Shown here: one piece after another, positions 53,550 through 63,732 of the stretch
Layout: each line of letters starts with the position of its first letter
Numbering within the stretch: position 1 is the first letter of the stretch
DNA from: an uncultured Lachnospiraceae bacterium
Lineage (GTDB): Bacteria; Bacillota; Clostridia; Lachnospirales; Lachnospiraceae
Direction of reading: 5' to 3'
DNA length: 64,000 nucleotides
Assembly (NCBI GenBank): GCA_946554445.1
Contig: CAMNSD010000023.1
Span: 1 to 64,000 of the forward strand
Program-made: the position numbers and the translations under genes
The notes under the pieces: generated by a model
Seen by the model: the letters and a program-made list of their open reading frames with translations, nothing else
The model's database searches: none
What the model was told of the DNA's origin: nothing

Positions 53550-54002
53550 ATGAAGTGCCCTTTTTGTGGTCATGAAAATACCAGAGTGATCGACAGCAGA
53601 CCTGCGGAAGACAACAGTTCTATACGAAGAAGGCGTGTCTGCGATGAGTGTGATAAACGGTTTACCACGTATGAGAAGGTGGAGACGATACCGCTCATCA
53701 TCATCAAGAAAGATGATAATAGAGAGACCTATGACCGGTCGAAGATTGAGGCGGGCGTTCTGAGGGCGTGCCATAAGAGACCGATCAGCGCCAACCAGAT
53801 CAATCAGCTGGTGGACGAAGTAGAAACAGAGATTTTCAACCGGGAAGAAAAAGAGATTCCCAGCCAGGTAATAGGAGAGCTGGTGATGAATAAACTCAAG
53901 GATCTGGAAGCGGTAGCCTATGTCAGGTTTGCGTCTGTCTACAGGGAGTTTAAGGATATCAATACTTTTATGGATGAGTTGAAGAGCGTGCTGGATAAAT
54001 AG
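53550..54002 (+). CDS. nrdR: Ribonucleotide-reductase repressor NrdR
   Basis: 150-residue regulator with an N-terminal zinc ribbon (MKCPFCGHENTRV ... CDECDKRF) and an ATP-cone domain (about 45-140). It represses nrd genes when dATP is high. ATG 53550 lies eight bases after GGAGG. No NrdR box was found at its own promoter. Confidence 0.96.
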   Translation: MKCPFCGHENTRVIDSRPAEDNSSIRRRRVCDECDKRFTTYEKVETIPLIIIKKDDNRETYDRSKIEAGVLRACHKRPISANQINQLVDEVETEIFNREEKEIPSQVIGELVMNKLKDLEAVAYVRFASVYREFKDINTFMDELKSVLDK

Positions 54003-54068
54003 GCGGATTTAGTTTGTTTTTTTATGTTTAAAAAACAATGGTATTGCATAAAAATGCCAGTAAACACG

Positions 54069-54098
54069 AAAACACCTTGCATTATTGCAGGGTGTTTT
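54069..54098 (+). terminator. Terminator after nrdR
   Basis: AAAACACCTTGCA / TGCAGGGTGTTTT, a 13-bp stem (one G-U) with loop TTAT. The T-run is the end of the stem. Confidence 0.75.
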
Positions 54099-54133
54099 GC
54101 TAATATAAGGATGTTTGGGAAGGAGTGCAGACC

Positions 54134-54655
54134 ATGGCTTGGTTAGAACGTTTTTATCCGGATGCATATCTGGATTCGGCATATGAGATTGATTATGAAG
54201 AATTATATCGGCAGGGATATCGAGGGGTGATATTTGATATAGATAATACCCTGGTGCCCCATGGCGCGCCGGCGGATGCAAGGAGTATCGCCTTGTTTGA
54301 GCGGCTGCGGGCTATCGGTCTTGCAAGTATGTTATTATCCAATAATAAAGAGCCAAGGGTTAAAATGTTTAACGATGAGGTACATTCTCAATACATTTAT
54401 AAAGCGGGTAAGCCTTCCATTAGAAGTTATAAAAAGGCGATGGAACGGATGGGGACCGATGCATCCACTACCTTTTTTGTGGGAGACCAGCTTTTTACGG
54501 ATGTGTGGGGGGCGAAGAAGGCGGGAATCAGGACTTTTTTGGTGAAGCCCATTCATCCTAAGGAGGAGATTCAGATTGTGCTGAAACGGCGATTGGAGTG
54601 GATTGTGTTATTTTTTTATAGGCGTTCCAAGGGACGGTATACTAATCTGAGATAG
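54134..54655 (+). CDS. yqeG: YqeG-family HAD phosphatase
   Basis: 173-residue HAD-IIIA hydrolase. Catalytic GVIFDIDNTLVPHG near 30-43, LSNN (motif II), KP at motif III and VGDQLFTDVWGAK (motif IV). Substrate not established; some relatives act on phosphatidylglycerophosphate. ATG 54134 lies eight bases after AGGAG. Located before the shikimate genes, as in many Clostridia. Confidence 0.9.
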   Translation: MAWLERFYPDAYLDSAYEIDYEELYRQGYRGVIFDIDNTLVPHGAPADARSIALFERLRAIGLASMLLSNNKEPRVKMFNDEVHSQYIYKAGKPSIRSYKKAMERMGTDASTTFFVGDQLFTDVWGAKKAGIRTFLVKPIHPKEEIQIVLKRRLEWIVLFFYRRSKGRYTNLR

Positions 54656-54664
54656 GAGAAAAAT

Positions 54665-55537
54665 ATGGAAATAGACGGCAGAACAAAGATTTGCGGATTG
54701 ATTGGAAATCCGGTGGAACATACTCTTTCACCAATGATTCACAATACACTGGCGCAAAGATTGGGGCATAATATGAGATATGTACCCCTGTTAGTGGAGC
54801 GGGACAGGCTAAAAGAGGCGGTTGCAGGCGCTTTTGCTCTGAATCTGTTGGGCTTAAACGTGACCGTGCCCTATAAGAGTGAGGTAATTGCAAATCTACG
54901 GGAGATTGATGAACTTGCACAAAATATTGGCGCCGTCAATACGCTGGTAAGGACGACGGACGGCTATAAAGGATATAATACGGATATGGAAGGTTTGTAC
55001 CGGGCCATGACAAGCGAGGGCATCCGGATAGGAGGAGAGCAGATCATCCTTCTGGGCGCTGGCGGTGCTGCCAGGGCGGTGGCCTATCTGTGTGCGGTAA
55101 AGGGCGCGGACAAGGTATATATGTTGAACCGTACTTGGGATAAGGTACAGGCAGTGGCAGCAGAAGTCAATCGCGCCATAGGGCGGGATGTGGTCATGCC
55201 AATGCTTCTTAAGGAATATTCCCAAATACCGGCAGGAAAATATTTGGCTATTCAGGGTACTTCTGTGGGATTGGCGCCTCATGTGGAAGATGTGGTCATT
55301 GCCGAGGAAGCATTTTATAAGAAAATCCATACGGGATTCGACCTGATCTACAGTCCCTGGGAGACCAAGTTTATGAAAATGACGAAAGCTCATGGCGGCA
55401 GGGCGTACAATGGTTTGAAGATGCTTTTATATCAGGGGATTATCGCCTATGAACTCTGGAATAACGTGACGGTGTCAGAGGCGGATGCGCAGATGGTCTA
55501 TGAGAAATTAAAGGCGCATTTTACCCTGGCTGATTAA
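54665..55537 (+). CDS. aroE: Shikimate dehydrogenase
   Basis: NADPH-dependent reduction of 3-dehydroshikimate. GNPVEHTLSPMIHN, the catalytic lysine in NVTVPYK, GAVNTLV, NTDMEG and GAGGAARAV (nucleotide site). 290 aa. GGAG lies upstream; operon with aroK and aroQ. Confidence 0.95.
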   Translation: MEIDGRTKICGLIGNPVEHTLSPMIHNTLAQRLGHNMRYVPLLVERDRLKEAVAGAFALNLLGLNVTVPYKSEVIANLREIDELAQNIGAVNTLVRTTDGYKGYNTDMEGLYRAMTSEGIRIGGEQIILLGAGGAARAVAYLCAVKGADKVYMLNRTWDKVQAVAAEVNRAIGRDVVMPMLLKEYSQIPAGKYLAIQGTSVGLAPHVEDVVIAEEAFYKKIHTGFDLIYSPWETKFMKMTKAHGGRAYNGLKMLLYQGIIAYELWNNVTVSEADAQMVYEKLKAHFTLAD

Positions 55538-55589
55538 GATAAGCATAAGACAAGATGAGGAAGTGCTGGCGGGAAGGATACGAAAGAAT

Positions 55590-56096
55590 ATGGGAAATGT
55601 GATATTGATCGGGTTTATGGGATCTGGAAAGACTACGGTGGGGTTCAGACTGTCTTATCGTCTGCGAAAGCCGGTCATAGACACGGATAAGGAGATTGAA
55701 CGGGAAGAACAACGCCCCATATCGGAGATTTTTGCCGTGGATGGCGAGGCATATTTCCGGGATAGGGAGACCATGTGCCTGCAGAAACTTTTGCGAACGG
55801 CCAAAGACCAGATCATATCGGTGGGCGGCGGCCTGCCGCTGCGGGAGGAGAACAGGAAGCTATTACGGAAATTAGGACAGGTATTTTATTTGCAGGCCAG
55901 TGCGGAGACTATTTACGAGAGGGTAAAACACGATACCACCAGACCGTTATTACAAGGGGATGATCCGCAGACAAAGATTAGGACGATGCTTGCCGGACGG
56001 GATGGCTGTTACAGGGAGACGGCGGATGTCGTTGTCAATGTGGATGGTAAGGACTTTGAGCAGATTATGTGTGAGATAGAAAAGGCGCTTGGCTGA
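55590..56096 (+). CDS. aroK: Shikimate kinase
   Basis: Phosphorylates shikimate at O3. P-loop GFMGSGKTTVG, DTDKEIE, the shikimate-binding FRDRE and VGGGLPLRE, and R-containing TRPLLQGDD lid. 168 aa from ATG 55590; an in-frame GTG at 55563 has poor ribosome-site spacing. Confidence 0.94.
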   Translation: MGNVILIGFMGSGKTTVGFRLSYRLRKPVIDTDKEIEREEQRPISEIFAVDGEAYFRDRETMCLQKLLRTAKDQIISVGGGLPLREENRKLLRKLGQVFYLQASAETIYERVKHDTTRPLLQGDDPQTKIRTMLAGRDGCYRETADVVVNVDGKDFEQIMCEIEKALG

Positions 56097-56132
56097 CAGC
56101 CGGGCAGATTACAGGACGGAGGAGATAGCGTT

Positions 56133-56582
56133 ATGAAATTATTGGTGATCAACGGACCGAATATTAATTTTTTAGGGATTCGGGAAAAGAGTGTCTATGG
56201 AACACAGGATTATGACTATCTGCTGCATATGATAGCGGAGAAAGGGCAGAACGAAGGATGCACCATTGAGGTGTTTCAGAGTAACCACGAGGGGGCGATC
56301 ATCGATAGGATTCAGGACGCTTATTTTGACGGTACGGAAGGGATTGTGATCAATCCTGGCGCCTACACGCATTACAGTTATGCGATCCGGGATGCCCTTG
56401 CCAGCATTACGATACCTAAGGTGGAGGTGCATATCTCCAATATCATGGAACGGGAGGAGTTCCGCAAGGTGTCTGTGACGGCGCCAGCCTGCGATAAACA
56501 GATTTATGGACAGGGGCTTGCCGGGTATCTGATGGGGATTGACTTTATTTTGGACTTTTTTTCTAAAGTGGTTGAAAAATGA
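56133..56582 (+). CDS. aroQ: 3-dehydroquinate dehydratase, type II
   Basis: Dodecameric class enzyme. INGPNINFLGIRE with the catalytic Tyr following in VYG, FQSNHEGAIID, and NPGAYTHYSYAIRDA. 149 aa. Makes the substrate of AroE; gene order is aroE-aroK-aroQ. Confidence 0.96.
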   Translation: MKLLVINGPNINFLGIREKSVYGTQDYDYLLHMIAEKGQNEGCTIEVFQSNHEGAIIDRIQDAYFDGTEGIVINPGAYTHYSYAIRDALASITIPKVEVHISNIMEREEFRKVSVTAPACDKQIYGQGLAGYLMGIDFILDFFSKVVEK

Positions 56583-56600
56583 GATTTTTTAGTATAAACT
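56572..56600 (+). promoter_or_regulatory. Candidate efp promoter
   Basis: TTGAAA, 17 bases, TAAACT, overlapping the end of aroQ. Moderate match; an overlapping TATAAA would give a 15-base spacer. Confidence 0.4.
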
Positions 56601-56644
56601 AGTAAAGAATTATATTTGTGAAAAACTTGAGGAGGATTTAGTTT

Positions 56645-57202
56645 ATGATTTCAGCAGGTGATTTCAGAAACGGCATTACCATCGAATTTGAGGGCAATGT
56701 TTATCAGATAGTAGAGTTCCAGCATGTGAAACCCGGTAAGGGAGCAGCATTTGTCAGAACCAAACTTAAGAATATCATCAATGGCGGTGTGGTGGAGAAG
56801 ACTTTCAGACCTACCGAGAAATGCCCCCAGGCACGGATTGACAGAAAAGATATGCAGTATTTATACTCAGACGGTGATCTGTTTAACTTTATGGACACAG
56901 AGACTTATGACCAGATTGCGCTCAATGGCGAGACGGTCGGGGATGCACTCAAGTTTGTGAAAGAGAACGAGATGGTCAAGATCTGTTCTTATAACGGCAG
57001 CGTGTTCGCTATCGAGCCGCCGCTGTTCGTGGAACTTCAGATCACGGACACAGAGCCCGGCTTTAAGGGTGATACGGCCACAGGCGCAACCAAGCCTGCT
57101 ATCGTGGAGACCGGCGCGAAGGTCATGGTTCCCCTGTTTGTGGAGAATGGTGAAGTTATCAAGATCGATACCAGAACAGGAGAGTACTTATCCAGAGTAT
57201 AA
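56645..57202 (+). CDS. efp: Elongation factor P
   Basis: Rescues ribosomes stalled at polyproline. Three beta domains; the tip loop is [17 protein letters not shown], with a lysine at the usual modified position. The C-terminal signature [16 protein letters not shown] is clear. 185 aa. Follows the aro genes after AGGAGG. Confidence 0.97.
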   Translation: MISAGDFRNGITIEFEGNVYQIVEFQHVKPGKGAAFVRTKLKNIINGGVVEKTFRPTEKCPQARIDRKDMQYLYSDGDLFNFMDTETYDQIALNGETVGDALKFVKENEMVKICSYNGSVFAIEPPLFVELQITDTEPGFKGDTATGATKPAIVETGAKVMVPLFVENGEVIKIDTRTGEYLSRV

Positions 57203-57228
57203 GATATAAGTCAAAATATACGCCTATA

Positions 57229-57262
57229 AGACAATGTGAGCGAAAGTTTACATTGTCTTTTT
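57229..57262 (+). terminator. Terminator after efp
   Basis: AGACAATGT / ACATTGTCT with a 12-base loop and TTTTT following. Confidence 0.85.
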
Positions 57263-57337
57263 ATATGTATGGCTTTTGCATCTGAAAGTATGGAACCCGT
57301 TAACTGACCTGCCCGGGGAGAGTGGGAAAGAGGAAAA

Positions 57338-58225
57338 ATGGATTTCAATGTATTTACGGAAAATATTGTGGATTTAGTAAGCAAAAGGATGGGGAAGGCG
57401 TATGAAATCAGGGTGACGAAAGTGACCAAGAATAATGATGTGGAATTGACAGGCATCGTTGTGATGGCCAAGTCTGATAATATCTCGCCTACCATTTATC
57501 TGGAGGGTATCTATCAGGAGTATCTGGAAGGAGCGGCTATAGCGGCGCTGGTGAATAAGATTATCAGCATTTACGAGGATCAAATGCGGGATATCAATCT
57601 GGATATGGAGTTTTTTCGGGATTTTGAGAAGGTCAAAAGCAGAATCTTTTATAAACTGATCAATTTTGATAAGAACCGCAGACTTCTGGAAGATGTGCCT
57701 TATTTCAAATGGCATGATCTGGCGATTGTCTTTTACTATGCCATGGAGGAAGAATTGGTCGGAAAGGCTTCCATCACGATCCACACTAACCATATGACAA
57801 TGTGGGGACAGAGTGTGGACAGTCTCTATCGGACGGCGCAGCAGAACATGAGAGAAGGAATGCCTGAACTTTTGCTCTCCATGCGGGAACTGCTGGTAGA
57901 AATGACGGGAATTGCTTTGGAGGAAGAGGACGAAATTCCGATGTATGTGTTGACCAATCGGGAGAAGATTTTTGGTGCGGCAGCCCTATTATACTCAAAG
58001 GAATTGAAACTGCTGGCCGAGAGAATGGGCTGCGACCTGCTGATTCTGCCAAGTTCCATCCATGAAGTGTTGTTGATTCCGGATGACCACAGGAAAGGAT
58101 ACGATTTCTATGTCAAGATGGTGGACGAAGTCAACAGGACGCAGGTAGAACCGGAGGAAGTGCTTTCCTACAGACTTTACCGGTACAGTAGAAAAAGGGC
58201 GGAAATAGAGGAAATTTTTTCTTAA
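57338..58225 (+). CDS. DUF5688 family protein
   Basis: 295 residues, no signal peptide or membrane segment. Resembles DUF5688 proteins, common and often multicopy in Lachnospiraceae and of unknown role. Recognisable are the N-terminal helix-strand start MDFNVFTENIV, the VTKNNDVELTGIVV segment and WGQSVDSLYRTAQQN. It lies alone between the efp terminator and the tRNA gene. Confidence 0.75.
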   Translation: MDFNVFTENIVDLVSKRMGKAYEIRVTKVTKNNDVELTGIVVMAKSDNISPTIYLEGIYQEYLEGAAIAALVNKIISIYEDQMRDINLDMEFFRDFEKVKSRIFYKLINFDKNRRLLEDVPYFKWHDLAIVFYYAMEEELVGKASITIHTNHMTMWGQSVDSLYRTAQQNMREGMPELLLSMRELLVEMTGIALEEEDEIPMYVLTNREKIFGAAALLYSKELKLLAERMGCDLLILPSSIHEVLLIPDDHRKGYDFYVKMVDEVNRTQVEPEEVLSYRLYRYSRKRAEIEEIFS

Positions 58226-58237
58226 GTATTTGATGAC

Positions 58238-58266
58238 TGGACAACGGTGCTCACTTGTGGTATGAT
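58238..58266 (+). promoter_or_regulatory. tRNA-Arg promoter
   Basis: TGGACA, 17 bases, TATGAT, about 46 bases before the tRNA 5' end. Confidence 0.65.
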
Positions 58267-58311
58267 ACCTAAGGATGTAACAAATTTGTAACAATTGAGA
58301 CATCCAGGTGA

Positions 58312-58383
58312 GCACCCGTAGTCTAATGGATAAAACGTAGGCCTCCGACGCCTTTGATGCAGGTTCGAGTCCTGTCGGGTGCA
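58312..58383 (+). tRNA. tRNA-Arg (anticodon CCG)
   Basis: Cloverleaf: acceptor GCACCCG/CGGGTGC plus discriminator A, D-loop with GG, anticodon stem TAGGC/GCCTT with loop CTCCGAC (anticodon CCG at 58345-58347), and T-arm GCAGG-TTCGAGT-CCTGT. Oddities are a C-A mismatch in the D stem and a U-U pair at the base of the anticodon stem. CCA is not encoded. Confidence 0.95.
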
Positions 58384-58433
58384 CTTAAATTAAGACGAAG
58401 GTCTTGATTGATATTTTAGAAAGGTTGTTGTGG

Positions 58434-59720
58434 ATGAATACATCAAATAATACGATACAGGATTTTCTAAAGGCGAAATTTGAAATCCTGAAAGACTGGC
58501 TGATCCGGTATTCTAAGATCGTAATGCCTGTGGTGCTGGCAGTCTGTGTATTGATCACAGTAGTGACGGCAGTCAGTGCCAATAAAAGAAGAATAGAGCA
58601 GGAAGAGACGGCGGTAGCGACCGAGGAAGTGAATGTGTCGGATACGATGATTGCGGTGCCGCAGGTGCCTCTTGAGCAGGACGCCGTTCCGGGACTCAAT
58701 GAGTTCATACAGACTTACTACAACGCCATGGTGGAAGGGGACACGGATACCCTGTCCAGTATCGTGGAATATATGGATGCCACAGAGTTGATCAGGGCGG
58801 TGGAGATGAGCAAATACATCGAATCCTATCCGACTGTGGAAGTATACACCAAGAAGGGACCAAGAGAAGGAACCTATCTTACCTATGTATACGCGGAAAT
58901 GAAGTTTTATGATTATGAGAGGCCGGTTCCCGGCATGAAAGTACTCTATGTCTGTACCGATGAGAATGGAGACTTCTATATCAATGAGGACGGCGAGGAA
59001 GACGATAACGAATTATATTACATGCGGGAACTCAATCTGCAGGATGATGCCATAGATCTCAATAACAGGGCGGCAGCCGCTTATAATGATATGGTGGCGG
59101 AGGATGTCGAATTGGCAACCTTCCTTCTGGAACTGAACGAAGAGATTGATAAGAATGTGGGCGAAGCGCTTGCGCGCACAGAAGGCAGTGAACAGACGGG
59201 AGAAGAGACCGAGGAGACGGCAGAAACTGTGGAAGAGCCGGAAACACCGACTATGGTGGTGACCAAGGTGAAGGCGATAGATGTGGTCAATATCAGGACA
59301 TCTGACAGCGAGACAGCGGATAAGATTGGCAAGGCAGCCATAGGAGATGAGTTCACCCTTCTGGAGGAGAAAGGGAACGGTTGGAGTAAGGTAGAGTACG
59401 ATGGCCGTGAGGCTTTTATCAAGAGCGATTATCTGGAGCCTTCCCAGACAGAAGTTGCCGTGGCTGGAGACGATGAGGAGAACGAGCCGGTACCGGAAGA
59501 GGAAGAAGAGGATAACACTAGTACCCCTGCAGCTTCCACGGGTACAGTGACGGTGAAGGAGAATGTCCGGATCAGGAGCGGCGCCAGCGAGACGTCAGAG
59601 AAGTTGGCTACCGCATATGCGGGAGAGAAGCTGAAGGTGATCATGAAACAGGCGGACGGCTGGACAAAGATTGATTACAATGGTAAGACTGCCTATGTCA
59701 AGTCCGACTATGTAGAGTAG
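58434..59720 (+). CDS. Membrane-anchored protein with NTF2-like region and two SH3b domains
   Basis: 428 residues: cytoplasmic start (1-29), one membrane segment (30-49), an outer region (about 85-200) starting EFIQTYYNAMVEGD that looks NTF2-like, an acidic linker, SH3b domain 1 (275-336), an acidic linker, and SH3b domain 2 (370-428). Repeated SH3b domains usually bind peptidoglycan. No enzyme domain is seen, so it may be a wall-contact or sensing protein. Start ATG 58434 was chosen over TTG 58404. It begins 50 bases after the tRNA gene and may be read from its promoter. Confidence 0.8.
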   Translation: MNTSNNTIQDFLKAKFEILKDWLIRYSKIVMPVVLAVCVLITVVTAVSANKRRIEQEETAVATEEVNVSDTMIAVPQVPLEQDAVPGLNEFIQTYYNAMVEGDTDTLSSIVEYMDATELIRAVEMSKYIESYPTVEVYTKKGPREGTYLTYVYAEMKFYDYERPVPGMKVLYVCTDENGDFYINEDGEEDDNELYYMRELNLQDDAIDLNNRAAAAYNDMVAEDVELATFLLELNEEIDKNVGEALARTEGSEQTGEETEETAETVEEPETPTMVVTKVKAIDVVNIRTSDSETADKIGKAAIGDEFTLLEEKGNGWSKVEYDGREAFIKSDYLEPSQTEVAVAGDDEENEPVPEEEEEDNTSTPAASTGTVTVKENVRIRSGASETSEKLATAYAGEKLKVIMKQADGWTKIDYNGKTAYVKSDYVE

Positions 59721-59770
59721 GATTGTCAGACGACAGAAACGATTAAATGTAAATAATCAGGCAAAGCTAA

Positions 59771-59799
59771 AGAGTATAGGATTCCTATACTCTTTTTTG
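59771..59799 (+). terminator. Terminator after the double-SH3 protein
   Basis: AGAGTATAGG, loop ATT, CCTATACTCT, then TTTTTT. Confidence 0.92.
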
Positions 59800-59852
59800 T
59801 GCGATTTTGCAATTGCCTAGATAAATTTCTTTAGGAAAAGGAGAAGCGTATT

Positions 59853-60284
59853 ATGAAGCATGACGATGCGGCGATTTTAAGGGAAATTCAGAAAAACACA
59901 CAGATGGGCATGACAGCCATTGATACGATTTTGGATAAGATAGGGGATGATGACTTTTCTTTGCAGTTGTCCAAGCAGTCCCTGCGGTATTCAGAAATCC
60001 ATAACAGGGCGTTGGACAAGATTCTGGAAAATGACGGGGAAGTGTACCGAGGCAGCCAGATCAATGAACTGCTTTTAAAGGGAAATATTCATGCCAGTAC
60101 GGCGTTAAATATCAGTACCGGCCATCTGGCAGAAATGATGATCCAGGGAAGTAGCAGAGGGATTACCAGTATGTGGAAGGCGTTAAAACATAACCAGCTG
60201 GCTACCGATGAGGCGGTGGAGCTGGCCCAGGAACTGGTAGATTTTGAGGAGAAGAACATAAGACGTTTGAAAGAATATCTATAA
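59853..60284 (+). CDS. Small all-helical protein of unknown function
   Basis: 143 residues, not recognised. Predicted mostly helical, perhaps a four-helix bundle of the ferritin-like or PhoU-like kind. It has no membrane segment, no cysteine and no clear metal motif (scattered H and E only). Start ATG 59853 follows AAAAGGAGAAG. It lies alone between two terminated units, so it is probably a single-gene transcript. Confidence 0.7.
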   Translation: MKHDDAAILREIQKNTQMGMTAIDTILDKIGDDDFSLQLSKQSLRYSEIHNRALDKILENDGEVYRGSQINELLLKGNIHASTALNISTGHLAEMMIQGSSRGITSMWKALKHNQLATDEAVELAQELVDFEEKNIRRLKEYL

Positions 60285-60335
60285 GATTGTATACAAGTAT
60301 TTTAGTATAATTGTACAATAGATGTCAAAAAATTT

Positions 60336-60350
60336 CGTAAAAATTTTACG
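60336..60350. other. 15-bp palindrome upstream of gdhA
   Basis: CGTAAAAATTTTACG lies 22 bases before the -35 of the gdhA promoter. It could be an operator. The 255-base gap 60285-60539 otherwise holds the promoter and a 135-base leader without a recognised riboswitch. Confidence 0.4.
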
Positions 60351-60371
60351 CTTTAATCTGCTAAATCGGTC

Positions 60372-60400
60372 TTGTGGATTTTATCATGTCATACTATAAT
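60372..60400 (+). promoter_or_regulatory. gdhA promoter (SigA type)
   Basis: TTGTGG, 17 bases, TATAAT. The start would be near 60407, leaving a leader of about 130 bases. Confidence 0.65.
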
Positions 60401-60536
60401 GGTACGTGGACAAGGAAAACGTGTCTTTTATTCCCGCCAGCAATGTATCAAGTGAATGTGTCAAGTGCTTGTTTGCGGCGGGGGATTTGACGCAAAAAGA
60501 CATGTTGACTTATATACAAATTAAAGGAGGACATGA

Positions 60537-61886
<1,350 letters not shown>

Positions 61887-61905
61887 GATATAATTATAAA
61901 ATGAT

Positions 61906-61949
61906 AAAATCCCATATACAGGAAAAAGGCTTGTATATGGGATTTTTGA
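61906..61949 (+). terminator. Terminator after gdhA
   Basis: AAAATCCCATATACA / TGTATATGGGATTTT, a perfect 15-bp stem with an 11-base loop and T-run. Confidence 0.92.
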
Positions 61950-62004
61950 TGTTTTGGGATTTAAATTTGGTTTGTGACGCACATAGGAAGTACAGAGTGG
62001 AATT

Positions 62005-63264
62005 ATGAGTAAGAATTTTTATTTGGTGTGGTTTTCGAGATTTGTTTCGATTCTAGGAAGCAGTTTAACAACATTTGGCGTTAGTGTCTGGGTTTTTGGA
62101 GAAACGGGCAAAGCGACTCCCATGGCTGTCACCATGCTCTGTTCGATTTTGCCATCTGTTATTTTGGCACCGTTAAGCGGTATCGTCTGTGATTATTTCA
62201 ATCGTAAGAAAATAATTTTAATAGCAGATTCGACGGCAGCTATAACGAGTCTATTATTATTGCTGTATCTTATGACGGAAAGATTCGATTTTGGAATGAT
62301 CTGTGCCTTTACTTTTGTGAATGCCACTGCAAATATGCTGGATAATAATGCCTATCAGGCTTCTCTATCTACCCTGGTAACAGAAAGTGATATCAAGAAA
62401 GCAGGAGGCATGAATCAGATCATTGAATCTGTCAGCAGCATTATTGCGCCTGTTTGTGCCGGAATATTATATTATCCTGTTGGCTTAAAAGGATTATTGG
62501 TTCTTGATCTTTGTACCTTTCTGGTGGCAATGTTAATTTTTATCAGAGTGCCGGCAGGGCTTTTTTCGGATTCGAACAAAGAGAAGAAGGAACATGAAAA
62601 TATTTTTGAGAACATTTTGGCGGGATTTCAATTTATCTTTTCCGCAAGAGGATTGACATTATTGATGATATTTTTTGCATTTTTCAATTTCTTTCTCAAT
62701 GTCTCAGATTCCTTGACAGAACCGCTGGTATTATCTCTGGGTAACAGTTTTGATATGGGACTGGTAAAGATGGCCGGAGGGATTGGTATTTTTCTTGGAA
62801 GCTTATTTATTACCGGAAAGGGCATAAAATATTCTTATAGCAGGAGTATCTTCATTGCAGCAATTGTAACGGGTACCTCAATCTGTGTTATGGGAATCAG
62901 AAATCATATCGGTTTCATTATTTTAGGGGAATTTGTTTTTCTATTCGTGACTCCGATTGTAAATACGCTGGCAGGGACATTGTGGATTTTAAAGACACCG
63001 AAGGAATTGCAGGGCAGAGTATACGCGGCCAGAAGTATGGTGGCCAAAGGTATCATTCCGCTTTCCTATTTATTGGTTGGCCCTCTGGCAGACAGCTGGA
63101 TTCCAAAGTTTTTGCAGAACTATCCGAATGCTTGTAATGTGATTCAGATAGTTCTGGGGGATGGAAACCTTAATTATAGATTGGTGTATGTGGCGGCCGG
63201 AATGACAGCGATTATTTTTGCAATGCTCTTTTTCTCCCAGAAGGAGTTGCGTCAACTGGATTAG
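62005..63264 (+). CDS. MFS exporter (macrolide-efflux-like)
   Basis: 419 residues with about 12 membrane segments and no signal peptide. N-terminus FYLVWFSRFVSILGSSLTTFGVSVWVF and the loop GIVCDYFNRKKIILIADS (motif A type) fit the MefA/EntS-like branch of the major facilitator superfamily. The substrate cannot be told from sequence; drug or siderophore-like efflux is possible. Codon use and base composition are AT-richer than neighbours, suggesting transfer. Confidence 0.82.
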   Translation: MSKNFYLVWFSRFVSILGSSLTTFGVSVWVFGETGKATPMAVTMLCSILPSVILAPLSGIVCDYFNRKKIILIADSTAAITSLLLLLYLMTERFDFGMICAFTFVNATANMLDNNAYQASLSTLVTESDIKKAGGMNQIIESVSSIIAPVCAGILYYPVGLKGLLVLDLCTFLVAMLIFIRVPAGLFSDSNKEKKEHENIFENILAGFQFIFSARGLTLLMIFFAFFNFFLNVSDSLTEPLVLSLGNSFDMGLVKMAGGIGIFLGSLFITGKGIKYSYSRSIFIAAIVTGTSICVMGIRNHIGFIILGEFVFLFVTPIVNTLAGTLWILKTPKELQGRVYAARSMVAKGIIPLSYLLVGPLADSWIPKFLQNYPNACNVIQIVLGDGNLNYRLVYVAAGMTAIIFAMLFFSQKELRQLD

Positions 63265-63393
63265 AATTGATTGTTATATTTGTACATTTGAATTTTTTTG
63301 AATGATAATTAAATTGATAAATTAACGGAATTACGATATGCTTCTCTTTATGCATATTATAATATAGTGGCAGCTAAGATTCAAGAGATATAT

Positions 63394-63732
63394 TTAGCCT
63401 TTTATCATCATCACCTGCAAAATATCCTCAAACCGAATCTTGGTATTCACAATCTGTAACAGGCGGCTGGTTTCGTCCATACGGGCGACCAGGCCTGTTA
63501 TTTTAATGTATTCCCCCTTATGAAAATAAACCACAGTGGCCATTTTGCCTTTGGCAAGCAGGTGCATCTGACGGTCCAGTTCTTCTTCCATTTCCGGGGA
63601 GAGTTCTATTTTAGGGACCAGCACCTTTTCCTTAGCGGCCAGGGCGTCCGGCAGTCCGCTTAAGGCGGCAAAAGGCATAAACTGCTTGGCTCTTTCCTCT
63701 ATGGGCATTTTGTTCCTTGGTTTACTCGCCAC
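63394..63732 (-). CDS. yolD: YolD-like protein
   Basis: 112 residues. The N-terminus NKMPIEERAKQFMPFAAL and the body match YolD-like proteins, which are encoded with Y-family polymerases (UvrX/ImuB-like) in Firmicutes and take part in SOS mutagenesis. It overlaps the polymerase stop by 11 bases, so it is the second gene of that operon. Confidence 0.88.
   Translation of the reverse strand: MASKPRNKMPIEERAKQFMPFAALSGLPDALAAKEKVLVPKIELSPEMEEELDRQMHLLAKGKMATVVYFHKGEYIKITGLVARMDETSRLLQIVNTKIRFEDILQVMMIKG

Noticed and set aside
58312..58383. tRNA-Arg as a pseudogene because of D-stem C-A and anticodon-stem U-U mismatches
   Set aside because: Acceptor and T arms and the loop are intact and a good promoter lies upstream; single mismatches are tolerated in tRNAs.
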